This document shows positions 1 through 13,900 of a stretch of DNA of 64,000 bases, piece after piece. This DNA is from Acanthosepion lycidas (taxonomy: Eukaryota > Mollusca > Cephalopoda > Sepiida > Sepiidae), in NCBI GenBank assembly GCA_963932145.1, contig OZ010571.1, positions 159,891,796 through 159,955,795 of the forward strand, in the 5' to 3' direction. Below the pieces are notes generated by a model. That model was not told the origin of the DNA. It saw only the letters and a list, made by a program, of their open reading frames with translations, and did no database searches. The position numbers and the translations under genes are program-made. The first letter of the stretch is position 1; each line of letters begins with the position of its first letter.

Positions 1-655
1 TCCATAGGAGTAATTTGTTCTCATTCCACTTTCACTGTTTTCAGAAGCAGTTCAAACCTTTAGAAATATCTCTGCATGAACTAAGCACTTCCTTGAACAT
101 AGACAAGGACAGCATGTATTCCATCCAATGCAACTGTAGCAAGGAAACAAAGTTAAGATGGAGGAGCATCAGAAGGCTGTAGTGTGAGGAGAGACATGGA
201 GAGAAAAGGGTGGTCATCATCCCTTGCAAAATGAAGTAACGATAATAGGTACAGAACAATACAGTATGATAATTGAAAGAATCAACACACATGTTAAACT
301 TTGGCAACCTCCTCAGCAAACTAGCACAGAGATGAATACCATCTGGAAACCTCTGTTTAAGAAAAAAGAAAAAGAAAAAAAAACTTCACCTGACTACAGA
401 TATTATGTTTAAGCTTCCAAAATTAAATCACTGGATTGTTAAAGAGACATATGCCCAAGTGAATTAAAGTATTGGTTAAAAATCTATTTGGTTCCTTGGC
501 ACTTGTTAGTTAAATCTCTTGAGTAGGTATTATGGATGTTATATACTCTGATCCAGTGGCATAAAGAGGAATAGACTGAAGTGTATTAATTGATCCAAGA
601 TATTGAAATCAGAATGAGAAAATCTCTCATTTTTTGATTGAATAAAGTGTCCAGT

Positions 656-702
656 TCAAAATTTCAAGAAGGCTACCAAGTACAACAGATACCTGAAGAA
701 AG
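656..702 (+). repeat. Copy 1 of a diverged dispersed repeat
   Basis: This segment aligns without gaps to 5876-5922 in the same orientation. The best-kept core is 681-702 against 5901-5922, where 20 of 22 bases agree. Similarity fades on both sides, so the full unit is unknown. It may belong to an old SINE or other interspersed family. Confidence 0.4.
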
Positions 703-3365
703 ACTGTAACAACTAATATGAGCATATTAGATTGAATAGAAGAAAGGCATGATGATGATGGTAGTAGGTAATCTCAGTTTTAACATGATTACATTTTTTC
801 CTCATTTAATTTCCCCAATTTATTTTAATTTGTGTTTTAATAATTGAAATACTGTCTATCCTAAATAAATACAAATTTGAAAATCTAACATTAAACAGTG
901 TTAATGCTTTTAATGATTTATTTGACTAATGTTTTAAAATAAATCAACATAAGCCAGATAGTTTCTCAAGTGCTAGTTAGACCATTTCTTTCTGAAGTTA
1001 TAACTTTTTATATAATAATAGAGTGAAAGGCTTCAAATTCAGAAAATATCTGCTCCCCATTTATTGTAAATCCAATTTTAGCTTTGCTATTCAAACATGC
1101 ATTCAGAATTTATATCTGATAAGTGTTAAAGTATATTTAGAGAGATTTACCAAACCCATCCATGCAGGGTTACAATAATGTGGGAACACTGTGAAGGTTG
1201 AACTCACTAGCAGTGTATCATGAAATAGTGAAAAGAATAGTAGTCTTAGGAGTACATTTCCTGAAGAGAATCTGATGAGTTTAATATTTATTTTTACCAG
1301 TGTTGACTACAAGAAAGACTGAATTGAGAAAATAAAAATCTATTTTCCTCTGCTCAGCTCCTGCAAAATATTGTTACTTGATGCATGTTTCTGTTTATTT
1401 TAGGTAACAATGATTTTATATAGGATGTGTATATTCTTCAATCTTTGGCATTTCAACAAATCAACTTTGAAACAGCAACTTTTTATTCATATTGGAGGTG
1501 TGTGAGAGTGTGTGTATATGTTAAATGTTAGCTGTTAAAGTATAATATATGAAATTTTTCAATCTTTACTAAATTTCATGTTTCACTTTTTTCTCTTTCT
1601 CATGTCTTTATTGTGCATTTTTACTCTCATTATCTTGTTTTTTATGCTCCCTTTCTTTCTCTCTCTCCTGTCCTTCTCTTTTATGCTTTCTCTCTTTCTT
1701 GTGCTCTTCTCTTTAAAGCTCTCTCTTTCATAGCAGGAATATTTCTTAGTAATGGCATAGTAATGGTACTTTATAATTATACTTTTGTTAATAACAAAAT
1801 TCTTTATTCTCTTTTGTCACAAATTGTCATTAACCTATTAAATTCAGAGTAAAAAATTTTACCACTTGAAATTTATTAAACCAGTTTTTACTATGCTTTT
1901 TGTCATCTTGTGTTTTGAAAAACCTTATTAAATGAAATTATCTATGCTGTTAGAGTTAACAATAATTTCAAATTCTTTTTTGTTCTTTTATCAGACATTT
2001 TTCTTTTCTTTTTTTTAACTACTTATTCACTTTACATTTCTTAACTTTACCGTGACATCTTGCAATTTTGAAGTTTTACTCTTCTTAGTAAACCTTATTT
2101 AATGCTTCTGTATATTGTAATTTTGCCAACACTATTTTCTGTTTGTGTGCTCTGTGCCATTCATTGATGCCTTTATTAATGCAAGTACTGCATTGCAGAT
2201 GTCAACTTTTTATCTTTTCTGCTGCCCATTTATTTTGCAGTTTTCTTAATTATTTTTGTATTTTTATGGGCTCTTTTTTTTTTTTTTTTGTTATAACACT
2301 AGTAATGGTTACCAAGAAAATTAATGATAGTATTGCTATTGTTCAGTCCTTCTGCAGGTATCTGCTATACACACTAATGTTAAATCCTAACTTAAATAAA
2401 TAGACTGTTGTTACCTTTCTTCATCTGATATTGCACACTTCTGCAATCTATGGACTTCTGCTCATGCAAATGAAGAAAATGTCTGAAATAAAATTAGAAA
2501 ATTATGAAAAAGGATTTCCACAAAACAGTCGCATGTGCCAAGCTGTTGTTATAATGATGTGAATGTGACAATGCTGCATGTACTTTTAGTGCTTCTGCTA
2601 GCTTGTCATTCAAACTCTCTGTCCACTTTTATTATTTTTTGTTAAGTGTGTTAGCCTTTTCCTTTGATATTTGGTTGTGGAAACATATCTCCACCCTGCA
2701 TTTTGCTATTAAAAAGAATGCTGCTCTCAATCTTTGGACACTATTCTCTGGCTGGTAATTTCTTTTTCCCTTAGCAGCTTGCTTGCTCGCTGCTGTACCC
2801 ATTCAGTTTTCTATTTTATTCCATACTTTGTTGTCCCTTTTGGAATTGTCTTTGTCCTATTGCAGATTGGTGTGTATTGTGTTAACTAAACCATTTCCTT
2901 TTGATGCTTCACTTATTTATTGTCTACAAATGTATCCCTTCCTTTTGTTATCATTTTTTTTTTTCATTGGATAATTTGATTTATTGTATTTTTTAAAATT
3001 TTAGTTCATTAAAAAGATCAGATTTGTAATTATACACTTCAGTCAACCTAATACACACATACAACTGAGCTTTATAATAATTTTTAAGATTTTCCCAATA
3101 TATTTTATATGTTAGAAATCTGTCTTCATATATTTTAATGTGGTACAAAATCAACTGAGTATAAAGATTGTGCTGCTCTAGTCTTTTTGAGGACAGCTGT
3201 AGCTTTTGAATTTATGCTTCAACTGAAAAAATGTTTTGTATATAAATAAGAAACTTTCTAGGAAAAATCTGTGAATATTCTATCACTTCTGCCTTCAACG
3301 AATTAAGAGGAAGTGCGTAGATATTTCTACTAAATGTCCATGCCTTTCATATAGACATTTTAGAC

Positions 3366-4571
3366 CAGGGGTCGCCAAAATAGTTGATATTGACTCAATT
3401 GTACTTAAAATTCTAATATTTTTTATTATGTAGTTTATAAGAATGTAGTAAGAGACAAAAAGGGGGTTTAGTTATTATGGAAACACAAGAGAATACATTC
3501 CTTTGATATGTGTCTGAAAGTGAAGCATTCTTTGTGGAAGAGGGAGGAAAGTGGTAAGGTAGATGAGGATATTTTTTTCTACAAGGAAGTAGTCTTTATG
3601 TATAGCAGGATTTCATTGAAACCATTTTTTTTTTTAGCAAACAGCATATAGATTCATTCCAGTATAAGTAAATTTTATGCAAGTTTTGTGTTTTTATTTT
3701 CTATTCACAATAGTGTTTGAAATTTGTACTTGTACTTTTTGTTTACTCCTGAAACACAGTGCCTATTACATGGAAAAACTTTCCAGTAATGATGCCATGA
3801 AACCTGTAAATATGAAAGACTACCTGAAAGGATTTACTATGAATTTTAGATATTTTTGTTTTTTTTAAATGCTCAAAGAAAGATAAAATCAGAATTTGAC
3901 TGAATTAAAAATATTTTTTCAAATACCTGCTAGTTTATATAAAGTAAGACTGAAGACAAACTACAATGTATCAAAGAAAGGAAAATCATATACCATTGGT
4001 GAGATCTTAAAATCAGTAATTAGAGTTGTAGTTGAAAAGATTATGAAGAAAGATTGTATTACTTAATATAAAATCATGCCATGAATTGCAAATACAGCTA
4101 AATAATATATTGATGAAATGGCTGATGATATGGAGAAAACTTTGGCATTTGAGCTTCAACATTGTGAATTTTCCATTGAAACAACCTTTGGCTGTTGAAA
4201 TATTCTCTATGAGGTATTATAGTCAGGGCCCAAGGTACATTGTTGCTGAGATTTTATTATTTATCAAGTTAAAAATGGTGAGACAATTTTTTTAGGGTTA
4301 TTTAAAGAAACAAAATATTCCTCTATTTCATGATTTCTATAAGACTGGAAATATTTTTCCCTTGTTTCCTAATATTTCAAGGGTGATATTCAATGGGAAG
4401 AGGATACACAACAGCTTCACACAATTTGGTATGAAGTTTCTATTACTAATGCAGATGAAAATTATTGTTCATCTCCCTAATTATTATTTATTTATTATAC
4501 ATGAGTGGGGATTGATAAGAGATCAAGGTTGCAATGAAGGGTTTGGTAAATAAAAGGTTTGGCGACTCCTG
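3366..4571 (+). mobile_element. hAT DNA transposon fossil with both terminal inverted repeats
   Basis: The left end reads CAGGGGTCGCCAAA and the right end is its near-exact inverse, TTTGGCGACTCCTG. This CAGGGGTC-type terminus is typical of hAT (Charlie-like) elements. The eight bases outside each end, TTTTAGAC and TTTTAAGC, agree at 6 of 8 positions, fitting an aged 8-bp hAT target duplication. Inside, fragments in shifting frames still resemble hAT transposase, such as SKKGKSYTIGEILKS near 3972-4016 and KYIDEMADDMEKTLAFELQ near 4098-4155. Stops and frameshifts are frequent and the length (1.2 kb) is below that of a full element, so this is a dead, internally deleted copy. It sits upstream of the first myosin IX exon in the window. 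Confidence 0.75.
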
Positions 4572-5875
4572 TTTTAAGCAAGGGAGAATAATGCTCACTT
4601 AAAGTAATAAAATCCATAAAATGAAGATCTTATCCTAATAATGTAACAAGGTAATTCTTTTTATAAGATATTTTTAAGCTGTCTTTTTAAAAAGGAACCA
4701 CATATGTGCTTAATGTGAGATGAAGATTTTTTTTTTTTTTCCTATATCCACACCTAATGTGGGTTTGTATACATATGAACAAGAACATTAAATTCCATTT
4801 TATAGCTGTGTATTAAAGTATAAACTTTGGAGACTGGCATTTTAGTCTTGGCTTCAGTTTTATTTTATATTTTTTATCCTTGATTTCTGAGCATTAATGG
4901 TTAAGTCACAGACTAATTGAAAATGCTGTGTACTCATGACACTTTGTATATTCGTTTGTCTTGATGTGGGGTTGGGGAAACAATCTCACAATAATTGTAC
5001 ATTTGCTTAATGTAATTCTCAAATCAAAATTGTCTTTTTCAAAACATATCCAAATGCTTAGGATTTTAGTATTTGGCTGTTGAAAGTATGTGGTTCTTAA
5101 TTCATTTTTATACATTTAATGCTAGAATGATTTAATAATTTTATCTCTTCTGCATTTTACATGGTAGTATTTTAAAAATAAAGAATTCTTTGATTAGAGC
5201 CTAATAAAGTCTTGCAGTTAATAGTTTAGATTTTTTTTTTCATTTTGTGATGTTTCTAGTTTCTATCTGAGTTTCTGAGATAGAAATTATTATTATGCAC
5301 GGATTTATTCAATCTGTTGTCCTCATCTGTCATAATGTTTCCACAATGGCTGTCTCTTGCCTTCTCCAGGTACCTATCATATTCAGTAATATTCTGAAAA
5401 TTTCATTCATGATGGCAAGATTGTGTTGCTGATTTAGTTAATTCTTCTGGCAGTTATCCCTGTATAGCCATTTCAACTTGTTTCACTGAACTGGTGTGTG
5501 GGAATTTCACTGCCTGATTCAGTGATTGAATTTATAGTCTCCATACAAACACTTAATGACCACATATCTATTGGTCAATCATGTAGCTGAATTTTGGAAC
5601 CTTAAACCTAATATTGTTAATTTCCTATTCTAGGCATTGATAATCTCCCCATGAGGGCTAGTATAGAATTAAGTACCATATAGATAACTTTGATCAGGAA
5701 AAGAACAGACAAAATTCCACCATTTAATTGTTTTTGTGGGTAGAAGTATTAAGTCTGCAGTTGTCTTAATGGATACCATTCTGTCACTAGGATGAATTAA
5801 TAAGTGTTATGTCCTCTTAGCATTGACAGTGGTGTGAGAACAATCTTGCAGTGGAGTTGAAGAAAAGGTTTGATT

Positions 5876-5922
5876 TTAAAATTTCCAGAACATTACTGAA
5901 TACAACAGGTATCTGAAGAAAG
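5876..5922 (+). repeat. Copy 2 of a diverged dispersed repeat
   Basis: This is the partner of the segment at 656-702, in the same orientation and about 5.2 kb away. See that entry for the alignment. Confidence 0.4.
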
Positions 5923-7318
5923 CTTAAATATTGTGATTATAGTAACTAAGATATTGATCACAATTCAAGTAAATCAGTATTTCTAGTTGTTTATTTTATT
6001 TTTTTTACTGATTGTAAACTTCAAACATGAAATTTCACTTGGTTGTATATATAATTTCTTGTTGGTATTTCTAGAAATGCTGGCAATTTGTTTCATTATG
6101 TGAATGAGATTACAAGGTGCTATTAAACCCACCTTTCCTTTTTCTGTTAGCTGCATAGATGATAGTTATTTCCCTTTTTGGCCCTCTGATTGGTTCTTGT
6201 ATTTGTCTATAGATTTTGTCATGATGTTTATTCATAAAAGTATTTTAACTTTGTACAATTAATTTTGAATCAACAACAAATAGAAACTCTATTTCGTTTC
6301 ATACTGAAGTGCACAAACACACCTTTCAAGAGGTAATCTTTAATTTCTTTGACAGTTAAATATTTTAATAGAAATATTTTTATTTTAATAATTGATTTCA
6401 TCAGCTTTTCTTCCACTGCCTGACTTTTTTATTGATAATTCACCAAGCACACTTACCTTTCCACAACTTTGCCTTCATCACTACCACCAGCAGTCACATT
6501 TACTACTGTAGTACAAGAATTTTGAATAATTCTTGTAATAAAAGAAACAGAAAAGAAAAACAGTAAAACTCTTGCAATTTAATAAGTGCTACTAATTCTA
6601 CATTATTATTGTTTTAAGTATTCAATTTTTTTGTCTTTATTTGCTTTACATGTTAAATCTTTTGGCTGTATTTGCTTTTTTTCTTTTTGCTTCTCTTCTT
6701 TCAATGTTTATTTGCATTTAGCTTTGGTTTTTAAATAAAAAAAATCTAAATTTATACAAAATATTAAACAGAAATATAATCTTAAATTAAAATAGATATT
6801 TTTATGACCATTCTTCTATAGTTTAGTCTTTGGCAAAGTTATATTCTCTCATTCATAACTGAGGGAAGTAGTTGAGCCATGTACTTTTTTATTACTACAC
6901 TATTTGTTTTTTTTTTACCAGAGGCAGAATAGATCAACCTAGATTGGTCTTTTATTCTCTGAGATTTAACAGCAAGTTTCACAATTTGTAATCATAAGTG
7001 AATTTTTACAACTAAATTATTACTCTTGATTTTATTACTGACTATTCTATCATTTCACAAGATTTAGTGATAGAGCTTTTGATGCACAGAAACCTTGTCA
7101 GTGATATTCTTAATAACATTATCAAGTTTTGATATTTGTCTTCAGCCCCCTGAACTACTGCTTACACAACTTATGCTTTGTTCATTAAAGCATTGTACTA
7201 AATATTCATTTATTCCTCAATTCTATGATTTCACAAGAAATTAATTTTCCTTAAAAAAAAAATAGGCTAATAACATAGTTGATATTAGTTTTAGTTTAGT
7301 TCAGTAATTAATCCTAAA

Positions 7319-7335
7319 TGTGTGTGTGTGTGTGT
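7319..7335. repeat. (TG)n microsatellite
   Basis: A short uninterrupted run of TG dinucleotides in non-coding DNA. Confidence 0.9.
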
Positions 7336-7852
7336 ATTAATATAAATTATTCTATCAAATTCTGACTATATTCAAAACATGAATTTTTATTGAGATACTC
7401 ACATAAATTATCAAATGTTGACTTGTGGTCTTCATTCAAATTATTGAGTTTGCTTTGTAAATTGTTTTCTCCTCTCAAAACCTACTTTTTGCCAGGTTGC
7501 TTCTATCAGAACTTTAATTGCACCTGCCTCACCTCTCTTTTCATCTTACTACAGATGAGAGAATTGTACCAGGTTTTCAGTTCTCTACATATTTGCTGCA
7601 TATTTCTTTCTCTTGAGCACATTTTTTGCCATTAGTTTTAACTTGACATCTTGTTAAAATTGATATTGCACTTGTTTCAACAGATCAACTTTGCAGATGA
7701 AGAAAGAAAAAGTCAGTGTCTAAAACCAAACTAAAAAAAAAACTAATCCATAAAATGCTAATTATCTGCTTGTTTACAATTAGGATGTTCTTGCTGTATT
7801 CTACATAATGGTGCCCTCTCTCTGTTATACTTTCTCTATGGCTTGTCTGCAG

Positions 7853-7948
7853 GTAACCGTAAAGTAGGCAAGAAAGACAACTTGTTTGATGACAGCGATG
7901 ACATTATGCCAGATGACACCCAAGTCAGGACAGACAAACCCCATGAGA
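7853..7948 (+). CDS. Myo9: Myo9 exon 1 of window (acidic linker)
   Basis: A pyrimidine tract ending in CTGCAG precedes it, and the donor GTAAGTG follows. In the only open phase it encodes about 31 residues, including KKDNLFDDSDDIMPDD, a charged, probably disordered linker of the tail. It enters with two bases of a split codon and leaves with one, which fits the next exon exactly. It has no domain of its own, so its membership rests on splice signals, composition and phase. Other exons could lie between it and the next one, 11.3 kb downstream. Confidence 0.65.
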
Positions 7949-10900
7949 GTAAGTGTATGATTTCCATGGGTCAGAGAGGCTAAAAAGAGTCTTTGATAAA
8001 AAATGACTCAATTCTTCCAGGTTTTAAAATGTTAAAATTAATAAAAATTAATATTTTTAGTCTTCAGACAGTTAAAAAGATTTTATAGCTAATTTTTAGC
8101 TTGGAAAAGACTTGATTTAAAATGTTTTCAAGCATTTATTTTCATATTTCATGTAAAAAGTCTTCAAAGGATTAAAATTCAGTATAATTAAGTGTTAAAT
8201 GGAAAAAATGTGCTTTGTAATGAAGAAAGCACAGAAATATTTTTCTTAACATTGTGTGAAATAACACAAAATATATTTGAATTTTAGAAACTGTTATTTC
8301 AAAGTATTTTATTTTCATTTTATTATCAGTGGTAATTATTAAACATAGATTATTGCTTTCTTATTTTTTTTTTAATTTAGATACTGCAAATGGATTAACA
8401 GCATTGTTATATAAGACAGTATTGATTTCTTAAAATTGATTCTTTTAAATCAATATTCACATAAAACAAATTTTGACATTTGAAAATTTTACATTTCTTT
8501 TTTTCTCATCCTTTGAAGAAGAGGAAAAAGTTAACTTCCACATTTAAATTGAATAAGTTCATATTTGAGTATGTCTTGCAAATTTGCTTACAACTTAAAA
8601 AATGAAATGTGTTCATCTAACAATTTAAGTGGAATCCAATTTCAATCTTAGGAATACTTAAACCCTTTTTCTTGAAATCTGTCTGAAAAAAGCACTTTAT
8701 ATGATGGAAATTAAAATGTTACTTTGACTGGTGACTAAAATACAAAAAATCATCTGTTTTGAATTCTCGTTAAATAAAAAATGAAACTACTGCTACTTTG
8801 ATATGTAAGGATGTTATTCCATTTGCAATCTGTTGTCCTACCAGCTTTTGAACATCCATTGTTGTGCTGCTGTTGCTACTTGTAATTTTCTTTTTCTTGC
8901 AGCTGACTATTTTGGTCTTTCACTGGCAGTGTCTCTTGCTGCCTCTTGCTCTGTCTTTCATGTTCACCTGCCATTTTCCTATTGCTTTAAAATCTGCTGC
9001 ACTTGGCTGATGCTCTCTTGATGTTGACATCCTTGCAACTGCATGAACCAAAGTTAGTGGGATGGTGGTTAGTGAAGTGGAAATGAATTGAAAAAAATTC
9101 TTATCTTCATTAAAGGGAAGTTCATCACTTAAGTATTTGACTAATAATGCCATCAACTTGAGCCTGTATTTTTCCTTCCACCTTTAGAAATATTTTGATT
9201 GTGATCCTATCTTATTATTATTACTACTACTACCACCACCACTTGTTTGGGGAGGGGGCAGACACTACTAAATATAGATGTATGCGTGTTTCTAATAAAT
9301 CTACTTGGTCATTTAATTTTAATGACCATCCAGAGGATTGAAATTGTCTATTCCTTACAAGTCTCTTTTATCTGAAGGATTAGAAGTCATGGTTATATGA
9401 TATGGCTTAATTTGTTTTTTATTTGATTTTAACAGTTTAAAGCATTTGCTTTGTTAGCTTAGAAGAATGTGATAAATCTCAATATCTGAGATAACTTAAA
9501 TAGATTATAATTGTTACTTTTATTTATTTACAATGTAAAATATCATACAATTTACACAGTAAAATTTTAGATACTGTGCATATACTGTTGATATTACTAA
9601 ACAGGGAATTGCTGAAATCTGCATCAATAATTTTTTTAAATTGTTGGAAATAAAACCAAAATATTACGAGTTGTAACTTGGAGAATTTGTTTTTATTTTT
9701 AGCTTATTGGCACCTTCTCTCTTACACTTCCCACTAGCTTGCAGCATCTTTGCTGAAGGATTTATACCACCATGAGTATTTTCCTTTCCATTTCCTTTCA
9801 TAAACTGCACCTACAGTAAATTGGAATTGGTTTTCATGCAGTCATATTTGATGACTTATAAAATGTAGTCTTGTTGGTTAGGAATTGAGATAATGGAATA
9901 TGCTGTCACTCCCATGAGTGACTACACTATAGGTAGTAACTACCTATAAGTATCTGTAAGGCAACGGACTAGGGATTCTAACTAGGATCTGTTTAGTACG
10001 ACTCGGACTTATGTGAGAACTACCGACTTTCCAATAGTAGCACTCACCACTGGATTGACTTGTGACGACCTTGTGCATAACTGTTACCTTTATTCTTATT
10101 GTACTGGTTTTTTACAATAAACCTTTACTTATTTTATCCACCGTGTTTTTCAAGTATATATTCCTATTAGTATGGAATATAACAGGAATTAATGCCTTCA
10201 AACCATCCATGTTTTGTAGTTTTACTTTTTAGAAATTATGGTAGGTTTTTGTTTAAAAAGGTCTTAATTACACTTTTTAAGAGAAAACAAAAGATTGGCA
10301 GTCAGTCAGAAGAACTTGACTTAAATAAAATTTGTTGGTTAACTGTGGATATATTTGAGTTATAATATTTTGAAATATTTGTCTTTTTGTAAAACTGAAC
10401 AAAGAAACATTTTATTTAGTTAAAAACATTTTTGATTTTCATTTAAAAAATACATGAAAAAACGCTTACTTAGAAATTGTTGCAGACATCATGAAATTAG
10501 TAGGATGTAATGAGGTAATGGGTATCTATTAATGCATTTCAAACTAAATATTAAATAGTTTCTCCCTTTTAACATATACATACACACAACATGGTATTTA
10601 AATTTTAATGCTTAATTTATTTTTTTTTCTGTAATTGTTCTAATCTTAAAAATGCTTTTGTAAGTGTTGTATTTTTGTTTGCACAAGAAAATTTCTTAGC
10701 CTCTGTTGAATATATTGAAAGAGTTTCCAAAACACAAACTGAAATTGATTTATAATTGATTTGGGCTTGGTCATAATTTAATAAGGGATTCGTATTCTTT
10801 TTAAGAATTGTGTATTTTGATCATTTCTTGGATGTGGGGGGAGGATAAAATATAATTTGGGTAATGTTAATGTTCCCAGTCTCTTTCAAATACAAACTTT

Positions 10901-13900
10901 CATGTTATGAATTGTTTACTCAGTTGATCAGTAGAATAAGATTCCAAACCTCTGGAAACAATCTTAAGCATTGTTTGGTTTGGTTTCAGTCATATAGTAA
11001 TGAGTGAGCATGATTAGCACTAATGTTTAGGTCAGCAAATATTGCTTTATATACTAAGACTTGCACACTATTTGTTATAGACTATGTGAAGTCAAGTCTT
11101 GGACTTTGCTTTAAATTAATCTTGTTCTTGTGTTTTGTTTTGTTTTTTAAATTTGCAAATTGGATGAAACAATTCAAATATTGAAGTGCCCTACTTTCAA
11201 AGTTTGCATTACCTTTAGAAGATTCAGAAAGAATTCTTTAATTGAAGTGGAGTTGGATTAAATGAATAATGACTTTTTTTTTTCTGTGCTGATATTTTCT
11301 TTGAATGTTTAAGTAACAAATGGATGATACTTGTAGATATACTTTTCTTTCTTGTACCAAAGATTTACACTCATTAGTACTTAATCCGGCTGAATGAATG
11401 TTACATAAATTTGTAGACATCATATTAATATTTCTTGTTTCAACTTAAATACTAGATTGGATCTTGTATAGCAAGCATTTGTCTTAATATTGACACTATA
11501 TGACTGGCTTATTAGACAGTAGCAGTCTTTGCCTACTTGTTATCACTTTGCAAAATAAAATATATTCACTACTTGAAATCTTTGAAACAAAAATTTTAAA
11601 TGAACATTTCATTCATAAATTGGCTTGTTATAGTTAAGGAATGTTTTACAAATAGAAGCCAACTTGTTGAAGGCCAAGTAAAATGCAAATTTCAAACATT
11701 TTTCTGCACTATATAAGACAATATTCCTGAACAGAACTATTTTTGATATGAAAGTTAAAACAATCCTCCAATAAAAGAACAGTAATGAAGAACAGTTAAT
11801 TAATGAAATAAACGTTTTAAAATCAATATGCAAATTAGTTAAACTTGAAGAGTGATATTACCTAGAAGTAGATAATATATAATACAGATATTGAGCTTTT
11901 AGTTTGTAAGCTGCTCTCTTGATACTTGCCAGTCACAGAGATCTGTCCCTGTGCTGGTAGTATCACAGCTTGGACTGGCTCTGACCAGCTTGGCCTATGA
12001 CTAGCTAAGACCTGCAGCCCGAGTGAAGACATTCTGGTCCCCACAACCAACCTTGTGTCACAACCTGACTCAGTGTTAAGTAAATACAGTGTAAATTGCT
12101 CTCATGAGTGGTTTGTAACATATCTATTGACCACTTTTGCACTGTTTTGGTCGGTTTTAACAGGGTTGTCTTATGTCGCCCTTACTTTACGATTTGGTGT
12201 TGGAGCCCTTCCTTCACCAGCTGAGGGACAGGGTGTGCAGTCCGGCCCTATGCAGAATCGTCGTTCCACCTGGTGGAGCTCAAACCAGGGTTTCTGCATA
12301 CGCCGATGATGTATCCATTTTCATTTTGTGCTGCAATGACATTAAAGTGGTACAGAAGGCACTTGAACAATACAATTAGGTAACAGGGGCCAAATTTAAC
12401 CATAACAAGTTTTCTGGCTTACCGTTTAGTTGGACTTGATGGACCTGGTAGGGCTGTGGCATGTGCCACTTACATCTTGCCCTTCATCCTGTACCGCTTG
12501 GCTGTATTTCTTCTTTGCAGAGCCTGTTGGAAAGAGATAGAGCGTTTGTTGACAAACCCCTTGTGGAGTGGCCGCAAACATTGGATCTGTAAAGAAACCT
12601 GTTACCAGCACCCATGTTATGGGGAGCTGGGATTGCCACTCCTGGTGAATCATCACCACACCTTTCCGCAGTGTTAGAGACGCCTTACCATCACTCCTCC
12701 CATTTCTTGGGGTAAGGATCGCCAAGGTCATGGAATGTTGTTGAGTTTCCTCTGTGAGTGTAGATTGGCCTTGAAGATTAGTGGAGGGTGTCATGAAGGA
12801 TCCTGTGTGACCGACTCATCTTGTCATCCTCAGAGTTGCACTCTTTCTGGTTTTGGGTGTCAACAGCAAATTATCTTGGCAACTTAGCTGGCGATTGATT
12901 CAGAATGTGCTACCTCTCAATGATGTACTCTTCAGATGGGGCCAGGCAGATTTGCCAGTCTGTCACTGGTGTGATCTCGCATATGCTTGTGACAACGTGT
13001 TGCCTCTGTTCTCTAGGGTAAAACGGGTGGTGTTTTTTACGTTGCTAGCCGTGGCAAGGATGGTGGTGTGGATGTCATAGAATGAAGGAATCTTGCGGGA
13101 TGAATGCTATTCGCATCAGGATCTGGTTCTTTTCTTTAAGCATCAGCTTAGAGTAAGGATCAGATCTGATAGAAAGCATTTGATTTCAATAGATTTCAGC
13201 AAAAGTTAGGTGACTGAGATGAGCCTGGTTTGTGTGTACGGGGCTAGCCTTGATCTTAAGTAAATACCAAATTACTATAAATTAGGGCTAGGGCTTTTTA
13301 ATCTCAGAATTTGTGGGAGAATTGAGCTCCAATTTTGCATTTATTCATATAGATTCGATAATATAGGTTTTACTTAGTTGTTATATTTTTCTAACTCTTC
13401 AAATGTTGAATGTATAACTGATTCTAATTTCTATTTTCCCATCTGTAGCCTATATTAATTTTCTTATAAATTGTCCCCTGTTCTGTTACCCACGAAATAA
13501 AAATAATTTTTTGTACAGGAAATAATGATCTATGTACATCAAATCGTCTTTTTAAGTTGCATCAGAAGAATTATCGTTGAACTTTTAAAAGATGAACTTA
13601 AACATTAATTCAATACTTAAATGATGCAATCAATTTTAAGTTCTTCAGTAGTTTATTGATGCCTACCACGTCTATTCCTCCCTAGCTATTGTGATGATGG
13701 CCAAACCAAGAGTCCACAGGAGCTAGCATAAATGCCGCTTAGCTGCAATTTTGGATAAAAAAGGAAAATAAGAGTTACTTCCCTTGAACCATGAAAGCAA
13801 CGATAATTGCTAGTATAATAATGTTTTTAACCTCACATAATCTGGCCCCCTGAACCTGAGCTCAACAAAAAATCGCTCCCTGTACATGCACAAACACACA

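Larger units (their letters stand above)
1..7852. other. Non-coding flank, probably an upstream intron of the myosin IX gene
   Basis: No reading frame here has protein-like composition; the open frames are short and rich in F, L, I and S, as expected of AT-rich non-coding DNA. The first recognisable exon begins at the right edge, and it starts with two bases that complete a split codon, so an upstream exon must exist. This stretch is therefore most likely intron, but its left extent is unknown. It contains one hAT fossil (3366-4571), one diverged dispersed repeat pair (about 656-702 and 5876-5922), homopolymer T runs (for example 2275-2289 and 4727-4740) and a short TG run at 7319-7335. I see no other feature I can support. 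Confidence 0.6.

Noticed and set aside
12426-12794. - strand frame of 122 codons inside the decayed LINE
   Set aside because: The + strand carries the recognisable reverse transcriptase text; the antisense frame is chance.
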